Assembly: GCA_009929735.1 (NCBI GenBank)
Contig: RZZU01000002.1
Location: forward strand, 124,001-188,000
Direction of reading: 5' to 3'
DNA length: 64,000 nucleotides
Origin: Clostridia bacterium
GTDB lineage: Bacteria > Bacillota > Clostridia > Lachnospirales > Anaerotignaceae
This document shows positions 22,650-31,424 of the stretch, piece by piece (the stretch's first letter is position 1; each line of letters begins with the position of its first letter). Both the position numbers and the translations under genes were made by a program. The notes below the pieces were generated by a model that saw only the letters and a list, made by a program, of their open reading frames with translations, was not told the origin of the DNA and ran no database searches.

Positions 22650-23774
22650 ATGGATAGAGCGGAGTTTATGGATGCTTTGAATTTGATTGAAAAAGAAAAG
22701 GGCATCGATAAGGAAATTATTTTTGAAGCGATTGAGGCATCTTTGGTTTCGGCTTGCAAAAAGAACTTCGGCAGTGGTCAGAATATTAAAGTGGTAATCG
22801 ACAGGGAAACAGGAAATGTGGCCTGCTTTGCACAAAAAACAGTGGTTACAGAAATTAAAGATGAGCAGAATGAAATTTTGCTGGGAGCGGCAAGAGTTTT
22901 GAATCCCAATTATGTAGAGGGCGATGAGGTTGATCTGGAAGTAACGCCGAGAGATTTTGGCCGAATTTCTGCACAAACTGCAAAGCAAGTGGTAGTTCAA
23001 AAATTCCGTGAAGCAGAAAGAGAAATTTTGTTTAAGCAGTATATTACCAAGGAACGTGAAGTGGTAACGGGAATTGTTCAGAGAAGAGACAGACGTAACA
23101 TTATTATTCAAATGGGTAAAATTGATGCGGTTTTAGCGTCAAACGAGCAAATCCCGGGTGAGCAGTACAACTTCATGGATCGTTTGAAGGTATATGTTTT
23201 GGAAGTAAAACAGACAACAAAGGGCCCACAGGTTTCTGTTTCCAGAACTCACCCCGAGTTGGTAAAGCGTTTATTTGAACAGGAAGTACCCGAAGTTTAT
23301 GATGGCACTGTGGAAATTAAAAGCATTGCCAGAGAAGCAGGCAGCCGTACAAAAATTGCTGTTTACTCAAAGGATAAAAATGTAGATGCCTTGGGTGCGT
23401 GCGTTGGACAGAACGGTTACCGTGTAAACGTCATCGTGAAAGAGCTTGGCGGAGAAAAGATTGACGTCATTCATTGGAGTGATGACCCTAAAGAATTTAT
23501 TGCGGCTGCGTTAAGCCCATCAAAGGTGTTGGAGGTTGCAATAAACCATCAAGAGCAAAGTGCAAAAATTGTAGTACCTGATCATCAGCTTTCTCTGGCT
23601 ATCGGGAAAGAAGGACAGAATGCAAGACTTTCTGCAAAACTGACAGGTTGGAGAATTGATATAAAAAGTGAAACACAGGCAAATGCAACAAACTTCTTAG
23701 CTGATATTCCTTCGAAAACGGCAGATGCGGCAGAAGCGGCAGAGGCTGAAAAAGAGGCACTGACAGAAGAATAA
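22650..23774 (+). CDS. nusA: Transcription termination/antitermination factor NusA
   Basis: NusA binds RNA polymerase and nascent RNA and modulates pausing, termination and antitermination. The 374-residue protein has the N-terminal polymerase-binding domain (FMDALNLIEKEKGIDKEIIF), an S1 domain (TGIVQRRDRRNIIIQMGK), and two KH domains with GACVGQNGYRVNVIV and LAIGKEGQNARLSAKLTG. Acidic C-terminal repeats of the E. coli type are absent, as in other Firmicutes; only a short Ala/Glu-rich tail follows. ATG 22650 is chosen because AGGAGGA (22634-22640) is 9 bases upstream. Confidence 0.97.
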   Translation: MDRAEFMDALNLIEKEKGIDKEIIFEAIEASLVSACKKNFGSGQNIKVVIDRETGNVACFAQKTVVTEIKDEQNEILLGAARVLNPNYVEGDEVDLEVTPRDFGRISAQTAKQVVVQKFREAEREILFKQYITKEREVVTGIVQRRDRRNIIIQMGKIDAVLASNEQIPGEQYNFMDRLKVYVLEVKQTTKGPQVSVSRTHPELVKRLFEQEVPEVYDGTVEIKSIAREAGSRTKIAVYSKDKNVDALGACVGQNGYRVNVIVKELGGEKIDVIHWSDDPKEFIAAALSPSKVLEVAINHQEQSAKIVVPDHQLSLAIGKEGQNARLSAKLTGWRIDIKSETQANATNFLADIPSKTADAAEAAEAEKEALTEE

Positions 23775-23792
23775 GAAAAGGAGGATGAAGGT

Positions 23793-24068
23793 ATGAAGCA
23801 AAAAAAAATTCCTCTAAGAAAATGTACCGGTTGTCAGGAAATGAAAAGCAAAAAAGAACTGATACGAATTGTTCGCAACGATGAAGGCGAATTTTCCTTG
23901 GACAGAACAGGAAAAAAGCCTGGGCGTGGCGCTTATATTTGCCCTAACAGTGAATGCCTGACAAAGGCGCAAAAAACAAAGGGCTTGGAACGTTCCTTTA
24001 AGGCACCTGTACCCAAAGAGGTATATGAGCAGCTTTTATCGGAGTTGAGAGGTGAGGAGAATGAGTAA
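23793..24068 (+). CDS. ylxR: YlxR family (DUF448) RNA-binding protein
   Basis: A 91-residue basic protein with the DUF448 motif PLRKCTGCQEMKSKKELIRI and GRGAYICPNSECLTKA. The two Cys pairs may hold a metal. YlxR proteins bind RNA and have been linked to RNase P and to transcription control, but the role is not settled. It sits in its conserved place between nusA and ylxQ; its stop lies inside the ylxQ start region (8-base overlap). Confidence 0.93.
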   Translation: MKQKKIPLRKCTGCQEMKSKKELIRIVRNDEGEFSLDRTGKKPGRGAYICPNSECLTKAQKTKGLERSFKAPVPKEVYEQLLSELRGEENE

Positions 24069-24408
24069 ATTTTACTCCCTTTTAGGAATATCCAAAAAGG
24101 CAGGGAAGTTAGCAGGCGGTGAGGTAGCGGTAGAAAATGCAATTCGTCAAAAAACAGCAGAATTGCTGATTCTTGCTGAGGATGCCTCGGGGAACACAAA
24201 AAAGAAATTTAAAAATTCAGCAGCTTATTATAAAATTCCACTGATTGAAGTGGGGGACAAAGAAAGCTTAGGCAGTGCGATTGGCGAAGTATTTCGGGCA
24301 ATCCTTGCTGTGACGGATAAGGGCTTTGCAAAAAAGTTGGTTGCATTGGCGCAAGAGGAAAAGATTGTGGATGAGAAAAGGAAAAACGAGGAGTCGTTTG
24401 GAAAGTAG
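24061..24408 (+). CDS. ylxQ: L7Ae-family RNA-binding protein YlxQ
   Basis: A 115-residue member of the L7Ae/L30e/S12e/Gadd45 family, expected to bind kink-turn RNA. The pattern is LLGISKKAGKLAGGEVAVENAI, given here as a landmark in two parts (LLGISKKAGKLAGG, EVAVENAI), then LLILAEDASGNTKKKF and the C-terminal IGEVFRAILAVTDKGFAKKL. ATG 24061 has GAGGAG just upstream and is preferred over 24052. It overlaps the end of ylxR and lies 11 bases before infB. Confidence 0.9.
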   Translation: MSKFYSLLGISKKAGKLAGGEVAVENAIRQKTAELLILAEDASGNTKKKFKNSAAYYKIPLIEVGDKESLGSAIGEVFRAILAVTDKGFAKKLVALAQEEKIVDEKRKNEESFGK

Positions 24409-24419
24409 AGGTGTAGCGA

Positions 24420-26693
24420 ATGTCAAAGATTCGAATATATGAATTGGCAAAACAGCTTGGTGTTGCAAATAAGGATTTAATGACTAAATTACAAAAAATG
24501 AATATTGAGGCAACCAGTCATATGGGTGTTTTGGAGGCGGATGTAGTGGAGAAGGTGAAAGCACAGTATCAGCCAAAGAAGCAGTCATCCGAAAAGGAAG
24601 CAGTGAAACAGGGTACACAGAAACAAGGCACACAAAGTCAGGCGGATCAAAAAAAACCGGCAACCAAGCAAGAAAAAGGTGCGGCTCCAGCTGCAAAAAA
24701 GCCAGAAGAGAAAAAGCAAGAGAATAAAGCGAACGCTCCAAAGAAGGATGCGCCTCGTCCACAGCAGAATCGTGGGAATAATAAAGTTGATAAGAATAAA
24801 AAAGGTAACAATAAGGATCAAAAAATAAAGGAAAATCCCATGGAACGCAGACGCCGTGAACGAGAAGAAGAAGCGGCACTGTTGGCAGAATTACAGGCTT
24901 TGGAGGCTGAAGAAAAGGCTGAAAGCACTGTAAATGGGGAGCCTGTTTTAAAAATCATTCCTGAAACGATTTCAGTGAAGGATTTGGCAGAAGTTCTTGG
25001 GAAAAAAGGCTCTGACCTTGTGATGAATTTAATGAAAAAGGGCAAAATGATGACGATCAACGCTGTCCTTGACTTTGAGACAGCAGTTGTCATTGCACAG
25101 GAATATAATGTCATTTTGGAACAAGAAGAAGAAAAAGACATTATGGAAACAGTATTTGCCGAAGAGGAAGAAGACGACAGCCTTTTAGAGGAGCGTCCTC
25201 CTGTTGTTGTTGTAATGGGACACGTTGACCATGGCAAAACATCTTTGCTGGATGCAATCCGCCACAGTGATGTAACCAAAGGCGAAGCCGGCGGTATTAC
25301 ACAGCATATCGGTGCTTACACGGTTCAAATTGATGGCAAGCCTATCACATTTTTGGATACGCCAGGGCATGAAGCATTTACAGCAATGCGTATGCGTGGT
25401 GCTCAAATTACAGATATTGCAATATTGGTGGTTGCCGCAGATGACGGTGTAATGCCCCAGACTGTTGAAGCAATTAACCATGCAAAGGCGGCGGGCGTTG
25501 AAATTATTGTTGCCATCAACAAAATGGATAAGCCTGGGGCAAACCCTGACCGTGTAAAGCAGGAATTGGTTGAATTCCAGCTGCAGGCGGAAGACTGGGG
25601 CGGCGAAACAATTTGCGTTCCTGTTTCTGCTGTTACCAAAGAAGGAATTGATACCCTTCTTGAAATGATTATTTTGGCTTCAGAAATGAAGGAACTGCGT
25701 GCAAATCCCAACAAAAATGCAAGAGGTGCGATTATTGAGGCACAGCTGGATAAGGGCAGAGGCCCAGTTGCAACGGTTTTGGTTCAAAGCGGCACCTTGC
25801 AGGTGGGTGATCCTATCGTAGCGGGATGCGCTTACGGTAAAATCAGAGCAATGACCGATGATAAGGGCAGACGGGTGAAGAAAGTTGGCCCATCCACTCC
25901 TGTTGAAATTTTAGGACTTTCCGAAGTGCCTACCGCAGGCGACGGTTTCTATGTGGCAGAAAATGATAAGCAGGCAAGACAGGTTGCGGAAAGCATTATC
26001 GCAAGAAACAGAGAGAATTTGATTAAGGATACACCACAGAAGGTTTCTTTGGACGATTTATTCTCTCAGATTCAAAGTGGTAATATGAAGGAATTAAATA
26101 TCGTTGTAAAGGCCGATGTACAAGGCTCTGTGGAAGCTGTTCGCCAGAGCTTAGAGCGTTTGACCAATGACGAGGTGCGTGTACGCATTATCCATGGTGG
26201 TGTTGGTGCCATTACAGAAAGTGATGTTATGCTTGCGTCTGCATCAAATGCACTGATTATTGGATTCAATGTTCGTCCCGAACCTGCTGCAAAGGCATTT
26301 GCCGATGAAGAAAAGGTTGACGTTCGTCTGTACCGTGTTATCTATAATGCCATTGAAGATGTAACGGCAGCGATGAAGGGAATGCTTGACCCTGTATATG
26401 AAGAAAAAATATTGGGACACGCTGAGATTCGTCAGTTGTTTAAAGCTTCTGGCGTAGGAACGATTGCAGGCAGCTATGTAAAAGACGGCAAGTTTGTTCG
26501 TAACTGCAGTGTTCGTATTATTCGTGGCGGCATTGTCGTTTTTGAAGGCGATTTGGATAGCTTAAAGCGTTTTAAGGATGATGTAAAAGAAGTAACAGCA
26601 GGCTTCGAATGTGGTCTGGTGTTCAAGAAGTTTAATGATTTGAAGGAAGGTGACTGGGTAGAAGCCTTCACAATGGTAGAGGTACCCAGATAA
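24420..26693 (+). CDS. infB: Translation initiation factor IF-2
   Basis: IF-2 is the GTPase that brings initiator fMet-tRNA to the 30S subunit and promotes subunit joining. The 757-residue protein has an IF2_N domain ([20 protein letters not shown]), a long Lys/Gln/Ala/Pro-rich linker to about residue 140, a second IF2_N-type domain ([20 protein letters not shown]), the G domain with [15 protein letters not shown] (about residue 266), [12 protein letters not shown] and NKMDKP, then domains II to IV including the fMet-tRNA binding end [20 protein letters not shown]. The linker varies freely and gives a local repeat-rich composition. Confidence 0.98.
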   Translation: MSKIRIYELAKQLGVANKDLMTKLQKMNIEATSHMGVLEADVVEKVKAQYQPKKQSSEKEAVKQGTQKQGTQSQADQKKPATKQEKGAAPAAKKPEEKKQENKANAPKKDAPRPQQNRGNNKVDKNKKGNNKDQKIKENPMERRRREREEEAALLAELQALEAEEKAESTVNGEPVLKIIPETISVKDLAEVLGKKGSDLVMNLMKKGKMMTINAVLDFETAVVIAQEYNVILEQEEEKDIMETVFAEEEEDDSLLEERPPVVVVMGHVDHGKTSLLDAIRHSDVTKGEAGGITQHIGAYTVQIDGKPITFLDTPGHEAFTAMRMRGAQITDIAILVVAADDGVMPQTVEAINHAKAAGVEIIVAINKMDKPGANPDRVKQELVEFQLQAEDWGGETICVPVSAVTKEGIDTLLEMIILASEMKELRANPNKNARGAIIEAQLDKGRGPVATVLVQSGTLQVGDPIVAGCAYGKIRAMTDDKGRRVKKVGPSTPVEILGLSEVPTAGDGFYVAENDKQARQVAESIIARNRENLIKDTPQKVSLDDLFSQIQSGNMKELNIVVKADVQGSVEAVRQSLERLTNDEVRVRIIHGGVGAITESDVMLASASNALIIGFNVRPEPAAKAFADEEKVDVRLYRVIYNAIEDVTAAMKGMLDPVYEEKILGHAEIRQLFKASGVGTIAGSYVKDGKFVRNCSVRIIRGGIVVFEGDLDSLKRFKDDVKEVTAGFECGLVFKKFNDLKEGDWVEAFTMVEVPR

Positions 26694-26705
26694 TTAGGTG
26701 AATTT

Positions 26706-27089
26706 ATGAAAAGCAACACAAGAATTTCTCGTGTAAATGATGAAATTTTGAAGGAAGTTTCTCAAATTATAAGAGGAGAGCTAAAAGATCCTCGCATTGG
26801 TGCTATGACCAGCGTGGTCAGAGTTGAAACGACATCGGATTTAAAATATTGCAAGGTGCACATTTCTGTTTTAGGCAATGATGAGGAAAAAGACAGCGTG
26901 ATGAAGGGGCTGAAAAATGGCGCAGGCTTCATTCGCCGTTTAATTGCCCAGCGTGTAAATTTACGGATTACACCGGAATTTACCTTTAAGCTGGATGAAT
27001 CTGCGGAATATGCCATTCATATGGATCAGCTGATTAATAAAATTTCCAAAGATTTAAAGGAGAAGGAAGCCAATGAAGGGAAAGAATGA
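26706..27089 (+). CDS. rbfA: 30S ribosome-binding factor A
   Basis: RbfA is a cold-shock 16S rRNA maturation factor of KH fold. Landmarks are RISRVNDEILKEVSQIIRGE, LKDPRIGAMTSVVRVETT, CKVHISVLGNDEEKDS and LRITPEFTFKLDESAEYAIH. Length 127 residues is normal. It is 12 bases after infB and overlaps the following nrnA gene by 17 bases. Confidence 0.96.
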   Translation: MKSNTRISRVNDEILKEVSQIIRGELKDPRIGAMTSVVRVETTSDLKYCKVHISVLGNDEEKDSVMKGLKNGAGFIRRLIAQRVNLRITPEFTFKLDESAEYAIHMDQLINKISKDLKEKEANEGKE

Positions 27090-28035
27090 TTCTTTAGAAA
27101 AAATCAGAGAACTCGTTTTGGCTCATCAAAACATTGTGCTTTGCGGGCATACAAATCCTGACGGGGATGCCATTGGAGCTAGCCTTGCTTTGGCAGCAGC
27201 GCTGCATAAAATGGGAAAAAACGTTCAGGTGCTTTTGGAGCAATATGCAAAAAAGTATGATGTTATTCCGAATAGCAATTTGATTGCGCAGAAAGAAAAT
27301 GTGAAGGAAGCTGACCTTTTTATCGCTTTAGACTGCGGCGATATGGGGCGGCTTCAAGGGATAGAGGATATTTTTCAAAAGGCAAAGTGTACGGTGAATA
27401 TCGACCATCATGCCAGCAATTCTTACTTTGGTGAATACAACTATGTGGAGGAGAATGCTTCTTCTACAAGTGAAATTGTATTTAAGCTCTTAAAGGGATA
27501 TTTACCCATTGATCAAGATATTGCTTCGGCATTGTATGCGGGGATTATTTATGATACGGGTGGTTTTCGCCATTCCTCCACGACGCCTTTTACCATGCAG
27601 GCGTCGGGGGAATTGATGTCTTATGACATTCCTTTTACAAAAATTTACAATGACTTGTTTGATAGCCGTAGTTTTTCGGAAATGAAAATTATGGGCAGAG
27701 CCTTTGACAAGGCGAAAAGCTACTTTGACGGTAAGGTAATCTGCAGCGCAATTACCATGCAGGATATTGAGGAGTGCAAGGGCACCAACAAGCAGCTTGA
27801 CGCAATCATTAATTATCTGAAGGGTGTAAATGATACAAAAATTGCCTGCTTCTTTTATGAAAAAAATGAAATGGATGTCAAAGCCAGTTTTCGTGGAAAT
27901 GACGGCTATGACGTATGTGCGCTGGCGCAGAAGTTCGGCGGGGGCGGTCATGTAAAAGCGGCAGGATGCACCATTGTGGCACCCATTGCAAAGGCAAAGG
28001 AAATGATTTTTCAAGAAATAGAAAAAATGCTGTAA
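27073..28035 (+). CDS. nrnA: DHH-family bifunctional oligoribonuclease and PAP phosphatase
   Basis: A 320-residue DHH/DHHA1 phosphoesterase that degrades short RNA oligomers (nanoRNA) and hydrolyses 3'-phosphoadenosine 5'-phosphate. Seen are CGHTNPDGDAIGASLALAA, LFIALDCGDMGRL, the DHH motif NIDHHASNSYFG, YAGIIYDTGGFRHSSTT and the DHHA1 substrate motif FGGGGHVKAAGC. The position between rbfA and truB is the standard one in Firmicutes. The start overlaps rbfA; GGAGAAGGA lies just upstream. Confidence 0.93.
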   Translation: MKGKNDSLEKIRELVLAHQNIVLCGHTNPDGDAIGASLALAAALHKMGKNVQVLLEQYAKKYDVIPNSNLIAQKENVKEADLFIALDCGDMGRLQGIEDIFQKAKCTVNIDHHASNSYFGEYNYVEENASSTSEIVFKLLKGYLPIDQDIASALYAGIIYDTGGFRHSSTTPFTMQASGELMSYDIPFTKIYNDLFDSRSFSEMKIMGRAFDKAKSYFDGKVICSAITMQDIEECKGTNKQLDAIINYLKGVNDTKIACFFYEKNEMDVKASFRGNDGYDVCALAQKFGGGGHVKAAGCTIVAPIAKAKEMIFQEIEKML

Positions 28036-28047
28036 GGAGGAGACCTT

Positions 28048-28950
28048 TTGGACGGGATCCTGAACATTTATAAAGAAAAAGGCTTTACCTCACATGATGT
28101 TGTTGCGGTGGTGCGCAAAACGCTGCAAATGAAAAAGGTTGGGCATACGGGTACCTTAGACCCTGATGCAGAGGGCGTATTGCCAATTTGCCTTGGCAGA
28201 GGGACAAAGCTTGCGGACATTATCATGGACGGCAGAAAAAGCTACCGTGCTATACTGCATTTAGGCATTACCACAACAACAGAGGATGCCTCAGGAGAGG
28301 TATTGGAGGAAAAGCCTGTAGTATTCGATGAGGAAAAAATAAGGGAAACCATAAGGACCTTCATCGGAGAGGTGGAGCAAATACCACCGATGTATTCCGC
28401 TGTTAAAATTAACGGCAAAAAGTTGTATGAATTGGCAAGGGAAGGCAAGGAAATAGAGCGTAAGGCTCGAAAAATTACGGTGTATGATATTAAAATTCGC
28501 CGATTTATTCCCCCTTGTCAAGTGGAAATGGACGTGGACTGCTCCAAGGGCACTTATATCCGTACACTGTGTGCGGATATTGGGAAAGCCTTAGGCTGTG
28601 GGGGACATATGGCAAGCCTTTTGCGAACTGCAACCGGAGCTTTCTTTTTGGAAAACGCCATCAAGCTTGGTGAATTAAAGGCTTTCGCAGAATCTGGGCA
28701 AATAGATTCGGTTCTTTTAAGGCTGGAGGATGCTTTGAAGGATTATACAAGTGTTTTTGTTTCAGAAACCGCAACGAAGCTCTTATATAACGGCGGAAAA
28801 ATCCAGAGTAACTTTTTCCAAGCCGAAAAGGTGCTTGAGCATGGTCAAACCGTGACAGTATTTGACCATGAAAAGAATTTGGTGGGTTTATTCACAGCAA
28901 TTCATGAAGAAAAAGACGATTTAATCAAACCATTTAAGATGTTGATTTAA
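28048..28950 (+). CDS. truB: tRNA pseudouridine(55) synthase
   Basis: TruB makes pseudouridine 55 in the T-loop of tRNAs. The start is a TTG at 28048 preceded by AGGAGGAG. Landmarks: DGILNIYKEKGFTSHDVVA, the catalytic aspartate in VGHTGTLDPDAEGVLPIC (about residue 38), MYSAVKINGKKLYELAREG and CSKGTYIRTLCADIG. Length 300 residues includes a C-terminal PUA-like segment. It is 12 bases after nrnA and 11 bases before ribF. Confidence 0.96.
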   Translation: MDGILNIYKEKGFTSHDVVAVVRKTLQMKKVGHTGTLDPDAEGVLPICLGRGTKLADIIMDGRKSYRAILHLGITTTTEDASGEVLEEKPVVFDEEKIRETIRTFIGEVEQIPPMYSAVKINGKKLYELAREGKEIERKARKITVYDIKIRRFIPPCQVEMDVDCSKGTYIRTLCADIGKALGCGGHMASLLRTATGAFFLENAIKLGELKAFAESGQIDSVLLRLEDALKDYTSVFVSETATKLLYNGGKIQSNFFQAEKVLEHGQTVTVFDHEKNLVGLFTAIHEEKDDLIKPFKMLI

Positions 28951-28961
28951 GGAGTAGAGAA

Positions 28962-29918
28962 ATGGAACATATCACGGATACGCACATAGAACAGAATCAA
29001 CCGACAGCGGTAACGCTGGGCAATTTCGATGGTTTGCATCTGGGGCATCGTGCGTTGATCAAATTGACAAAGCAATTTGCTGAGGAAGAAGGGCTACAAA
29101 GCGTTGTTTTTACCTTTTCTCCTCATCCCATGCTGCTGTTCGGCAAAAAGGAAAATTTTGCGCTGATTATGGCTCCTTCTGAAAAAAAGTATACGATGGA
29201 GCAAATGGGAATTGATGCGTATATTGAGTATCCTTTTGACCAGCAGTTTGCAGCAATGAGTGCCGAAGATTTTGCCATAAAGCTGATTTTTGAAAAAATG
29301 CAGTGCCGTGTTTTGATTGTTGGGGAAAATTATCACTTTGGCGCAGGCCGTTCTGGTGATTATGAAATGTTGCAAAAATTAGGGGAAGCACGAGGGGTAA
29401 AAGTAATTGCCGTGCCTTCTGTTTTATTTGAAGAGGAAAGGGTAAGCTCCTCCAGAATCAGAAAGTGCTTGATTCAAAAGGATTTAGAGGAAGCAAACCG
29501 TATGCTGACAGAGCCGTATTTCATTTTAGGAACGGTATCTGAAGGGAAAAAACTGGGCAGAACCATTGGATTTCCTACGGTTAACTTGATTGCCCACCCT
29601 TTAAAGCTGTTTCCGCCAAACGGTGTTTATGCGACGAAAACGTTGTATAACGGAAGGTATTATTATGGCGTGACCAATATTGGGATTAATCCTACCGTAA
29701 ATGGCACCCAAAAGATTGTGGAAACCTATCTGTTGGACTTTAATGAAAATATTTACGGAAAAACGCTGCAAACATTTTTTTACAAGTTTTTGCGCAGTGA
29801 GCGCAAATTCTCAAGCGTTGAGGAATTACGCCGGCAAATCGAGGTTAATGCAGGACAGGCAAAAGAATACTTTGCCTCTGAGGAGTATCTAGAAAATTGG
29901 AAAAGCGCCCAAGAGTAA
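28962..29918 (+). CDS. ribF: Bifunctional riboflavin kinase / FAD synthetase
   Basis: The N-terminal nucleotidyltransferase makes FAD from FMN and the C-terminal kinase makes FMN from riboflavin. The first contains VTLGNFDGLHLGHRALI and, near the end of the domain, SSSRIRKCLI; the second contains GRTIGFPTVNL, GVTNIGINPTV and ETYLLDFNENIYGK. Length 318 residues is typical. It is the last core gene of the rimP operon here, and a transporter gene follows 18 bases later. Confidence 0.96.
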   Translation: MEHITDTHIEQNQPTAVTLGNFDGLHLGHRALIKLTKQFAEEEGLQSVVFTFSPHPMLLFGKKENFALIMAPSEKKYTMEQMGIDAYIEYPFDQQFAAMSAEDFAIKLIFEKMQCRVLIVGENYHFGAGRSGDYEMLQKLGEARGVKVIAVPSVLFEEERVSSSRIRKCLIQKDLEEANRMLTEPYFILGTVSEGKKLGRTIGFPTVNLIAHPLKLFPPNGVYATKTLYNGRYYYGVTNIGINPTVNGTQKIVETYLLDFNENIYGKTLQTFFYKFLRSERKFSSVEELRRQIEVNAGQAKEYFASEEYLENWKSAQE

Positions 29919-29936
29919 AAATTGGGGAGAAAATAT

Positions 29937-30836
29937 ATGAGTCAAAACAAGAGATTATGGGCAACCCTTGCGTTGCTTTTGACGGCAGGGATTTGGGGCA
30001 GTGCCTTTGTGTTTCAAAAATTTGCTGTTGAGGAATTGTCCACTTCGTTTATCATTGCATCCCGCTTTACCATTGCGGGGGTTTTGACAGCCGTTGCGAC
30101 AATAAAAAAATGGCATCGGATTGACAGAGGCTATTTATTGGGAGGCCTTGTCGCTGGTACTACCATGGCATTAGGCACGGGACTACAGACGGTTGCCATG
30201 ACATTTGGCACCACACCAGGCAAAAGTGCCTTTTTGACGGCAGCCTATTGTGTCATTGTTCCGTTTTTAGGCTGGGTTTTTATGAAAGAAAGACCAAAGA
30301 AAAATCATATCATTTCGGCAATTGTTTGCTTAATTGGAATTGGCTTGATTTCTTTGGATAAAAATATGAGAATCTCTTTTGGCGATGGCGTAACCCTTTT
30401 ATGCAGTGCCGCTTTTGCTGGAAATATCATATCCATCGCATATTTTTGCAGAGGAAGGGATCCTATGCTGTTGACGATGGTTCAAATTTGTGTGGCGGCA
30501 GTTTTCGGATGGATTTCTGTGGTTGCAACAGGAACCATGCCGCAGAGCATCAGCTGGGCAGGGGCAGGAAATGTGCTTTATTTGGCAATTTTTTCGACCG
30601 CCTTATGTTTAAGTTTGCAGAGTATTGGGTTAAAATATATTAATGCAACTGTTGCTACGATTTTATTAAGCCTTGAATCGGTTTTTGGTGTAGTATTCTC
30701 TGTTATGCTATACAAAGAACAAATCACACTGAAAATGGCAGCCGGCTTTGCTGTGGTTTTTGCCGCAGTCATTCTTTCACAGCTTGATTTTCTCAAAGAG
30801 GTTGGCCAAAAACCAGTGAAAAACGCAGAGAATTAG
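29937..30836 (+). CDS. EamA-family (DMT) membrane transporter
   Basis: A 299-residue protein with about ten membrane segments arranged as two EamA repeats. Landmarks are LLLTAGIWGSAFVFQKFAVE, TPGKSAFLTAAYCVIVPFL and, in the second repeat, ATVATILLSLESVFGVVFS. DMT transporters export or import amino acids, nucleotide sugars or other small molecules; the substrate cannot be read from sequence. ATG 29937 is used because GGGGAGA is 7-8 bases upstream; the frame start at 29922 lacks a ribosome binding site. Proximity to ribF makes a flavin-related substrate tempting but unsupported. Confidence 0.85.
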   Translation: MSQNKRLWATLALLLTAGIWGSAFVFQKFAVEELSTSFIIASRFTIAGVLTAVATIKKWHRIDRGYLLGGLVAGTTMALGTGLQTVAMTFGTTPGKSAFLTAAYCVIVPFLGWVFMKERPKKNHIISAIVCLIGIGLISLDKNMRISFGDGVTLLCSAAFAGNIISIAYFCRGRDPMLLTMVQICVAAVFGWISVVATGTMPQSISWAGAGNVLYLAIFSTALCLSLQSIGLKYINATVATILLSLESVFGVVFSVMLYKEQITLKMAAGFAVVFAAVILSQLDFLKEVGQKPVKNAEN

Positions 30837-30846
30837 CGCATTCTCC

Positions 30847-30875
30847 TTGCAAAGCGTGTGCTGTTATGATAAAAT
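30847..30875 (+). promoter_or_regulatory. Promoter of rpsO
   Basis: TTGCAA (30847-30852) and TAAAAT (30870-30875), 17 bases apart, with TGA before the -10 (extended). Confidence 0.7.
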
Positions 30876-30885
30876 TAAAATGCTG

Positions 30886-30960
30886 TAAATCCGAGACTCG
30901 GTTTTTGGACTCTCCAACCATCACTTAGTCTTTGGGGTTGCACAATGAAAACGACTGAAG
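30886..30960 (+). promoter_or_regulatory. Structured rpsO leader, candidate S15 autoregulatory site
   Basis: The leader contains the hairpin CCGAG-A-CTCGG (about 30892-30902) and further pairing between GGACT and AGTC and between CCAACC and GGGTTG. S15 represses its own mRNA through a leader structure in several bacterial groups. Which type this is cannot be decided by eye. Confidence 0.45.
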
Positions 30961-30982
30961 GAATTATAAGGAGGAACACAAA

Positions 30983-31246
30983 ATGGCAGCAATTAACAAA
31001 CAAGAAATTATCGCAAAATATGGTAGAACCCCTAACGATACAGGTTCTCCCGAAGTACAGGTTGCTCTGTTAACAGCAAGAATCGCTATGCTGACAGACC
31101 ACTTAAAGGATCACAAGAAGGATCACCACTCCAGAAGAGGTCTTTTGAAAATGGTAGGACAGAGAAGAGGTCTTTTAAATTATTTGAAGGATTTGGATAT
31201 TGAAAGATACCGTACAATCCTTGCGGAACTCGGTCTGAGAAAGTAA
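30983..31246 (+). CDS. rpsO: 30S ribosomal protein S15
   Basis: An 87-residue primary 16S rRNA-binding protein. Family pattern: [21 protein letters not shown], given in two landmarks [10 protein letters not shown] and [15 protein letters not shown], then [19 protein letters not shown] and [14 protein letters not shown]. An AAGGAGG box lies 7 bases before the ATG. It has its own promoter and a terminator at 31264-31292, and precedes pnp as in many bacteria. Confidence 0.98.
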   Translation: MAAINKQEIIAKYGRTPNDTGSPEVQVALLTARIAMLTDHLKDHKKDHHSRRGLLKMVGQRRGLLNYLKDLDIERYRTILAELGLRK

Positions 31247-31263
31247 GAATTGCGATACAAGGA

Positions 31264-31292
31264 AGAGAGAGGGTAATATCCTCTCTTTTCTT
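31264..31292 (+). terminator. Rho-independent terminator between rpsO and pnp
   Basis: GAGAGAGG and CCTCTCTT pair around GTAATAT, followed by TTTTCTTC. The impure T-run suggests partial read-through into pnp. Confidence 0.7.
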
Positions 31293-31324
31293 CTATTGTT
31301 TCAATTAAAAAAATAGAGAGTGTG

Positions 31325-31394
31325 GCACTATAGATTTCCAGCTTTGCCTATAACTGTATACATGGGTGTGGATGAAGCTGAAGATCTATGGTGC
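31325..31394 (+). promoter_or_regulatory. Long near-perfect hairpin in the pnp leader
   Basis: Bases 31325-31344 (beginning GCACTATAGAT) pair with 31375-31394 (ending ATCTATGGTGC) as a 20-position stem with a single C-A mismatch (31338/31381) and two G-U pairs, closed by a 30-base loop. The right arm ends 30 bases before the pnp start. The E. coli pnp leader has a long stem cut by RNase III and used for autocontrol; here the same role is inferred only from position and shape. Confidence 0.65.
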
Positions 31395-31424
31395 AAAGAA
31401 GAAAAAACAGAAGGAGAATTTATT

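Noticed and set aside
22629..22650. NusA start at 22629 and other upstream in-frame starts
   Set aside because: Ribosome binding site spacing and family N-termini favour the downstream ATG; the same reasoning was used for pgk, pnp, spo0A, eno, tyrS and others.
24500..24840. A repetitive Lys/Gln-rich stretch as a possible DNA repeat
   Set aside because: It is the normal low-complexity linker of IF-2 and encodes protein in frame.
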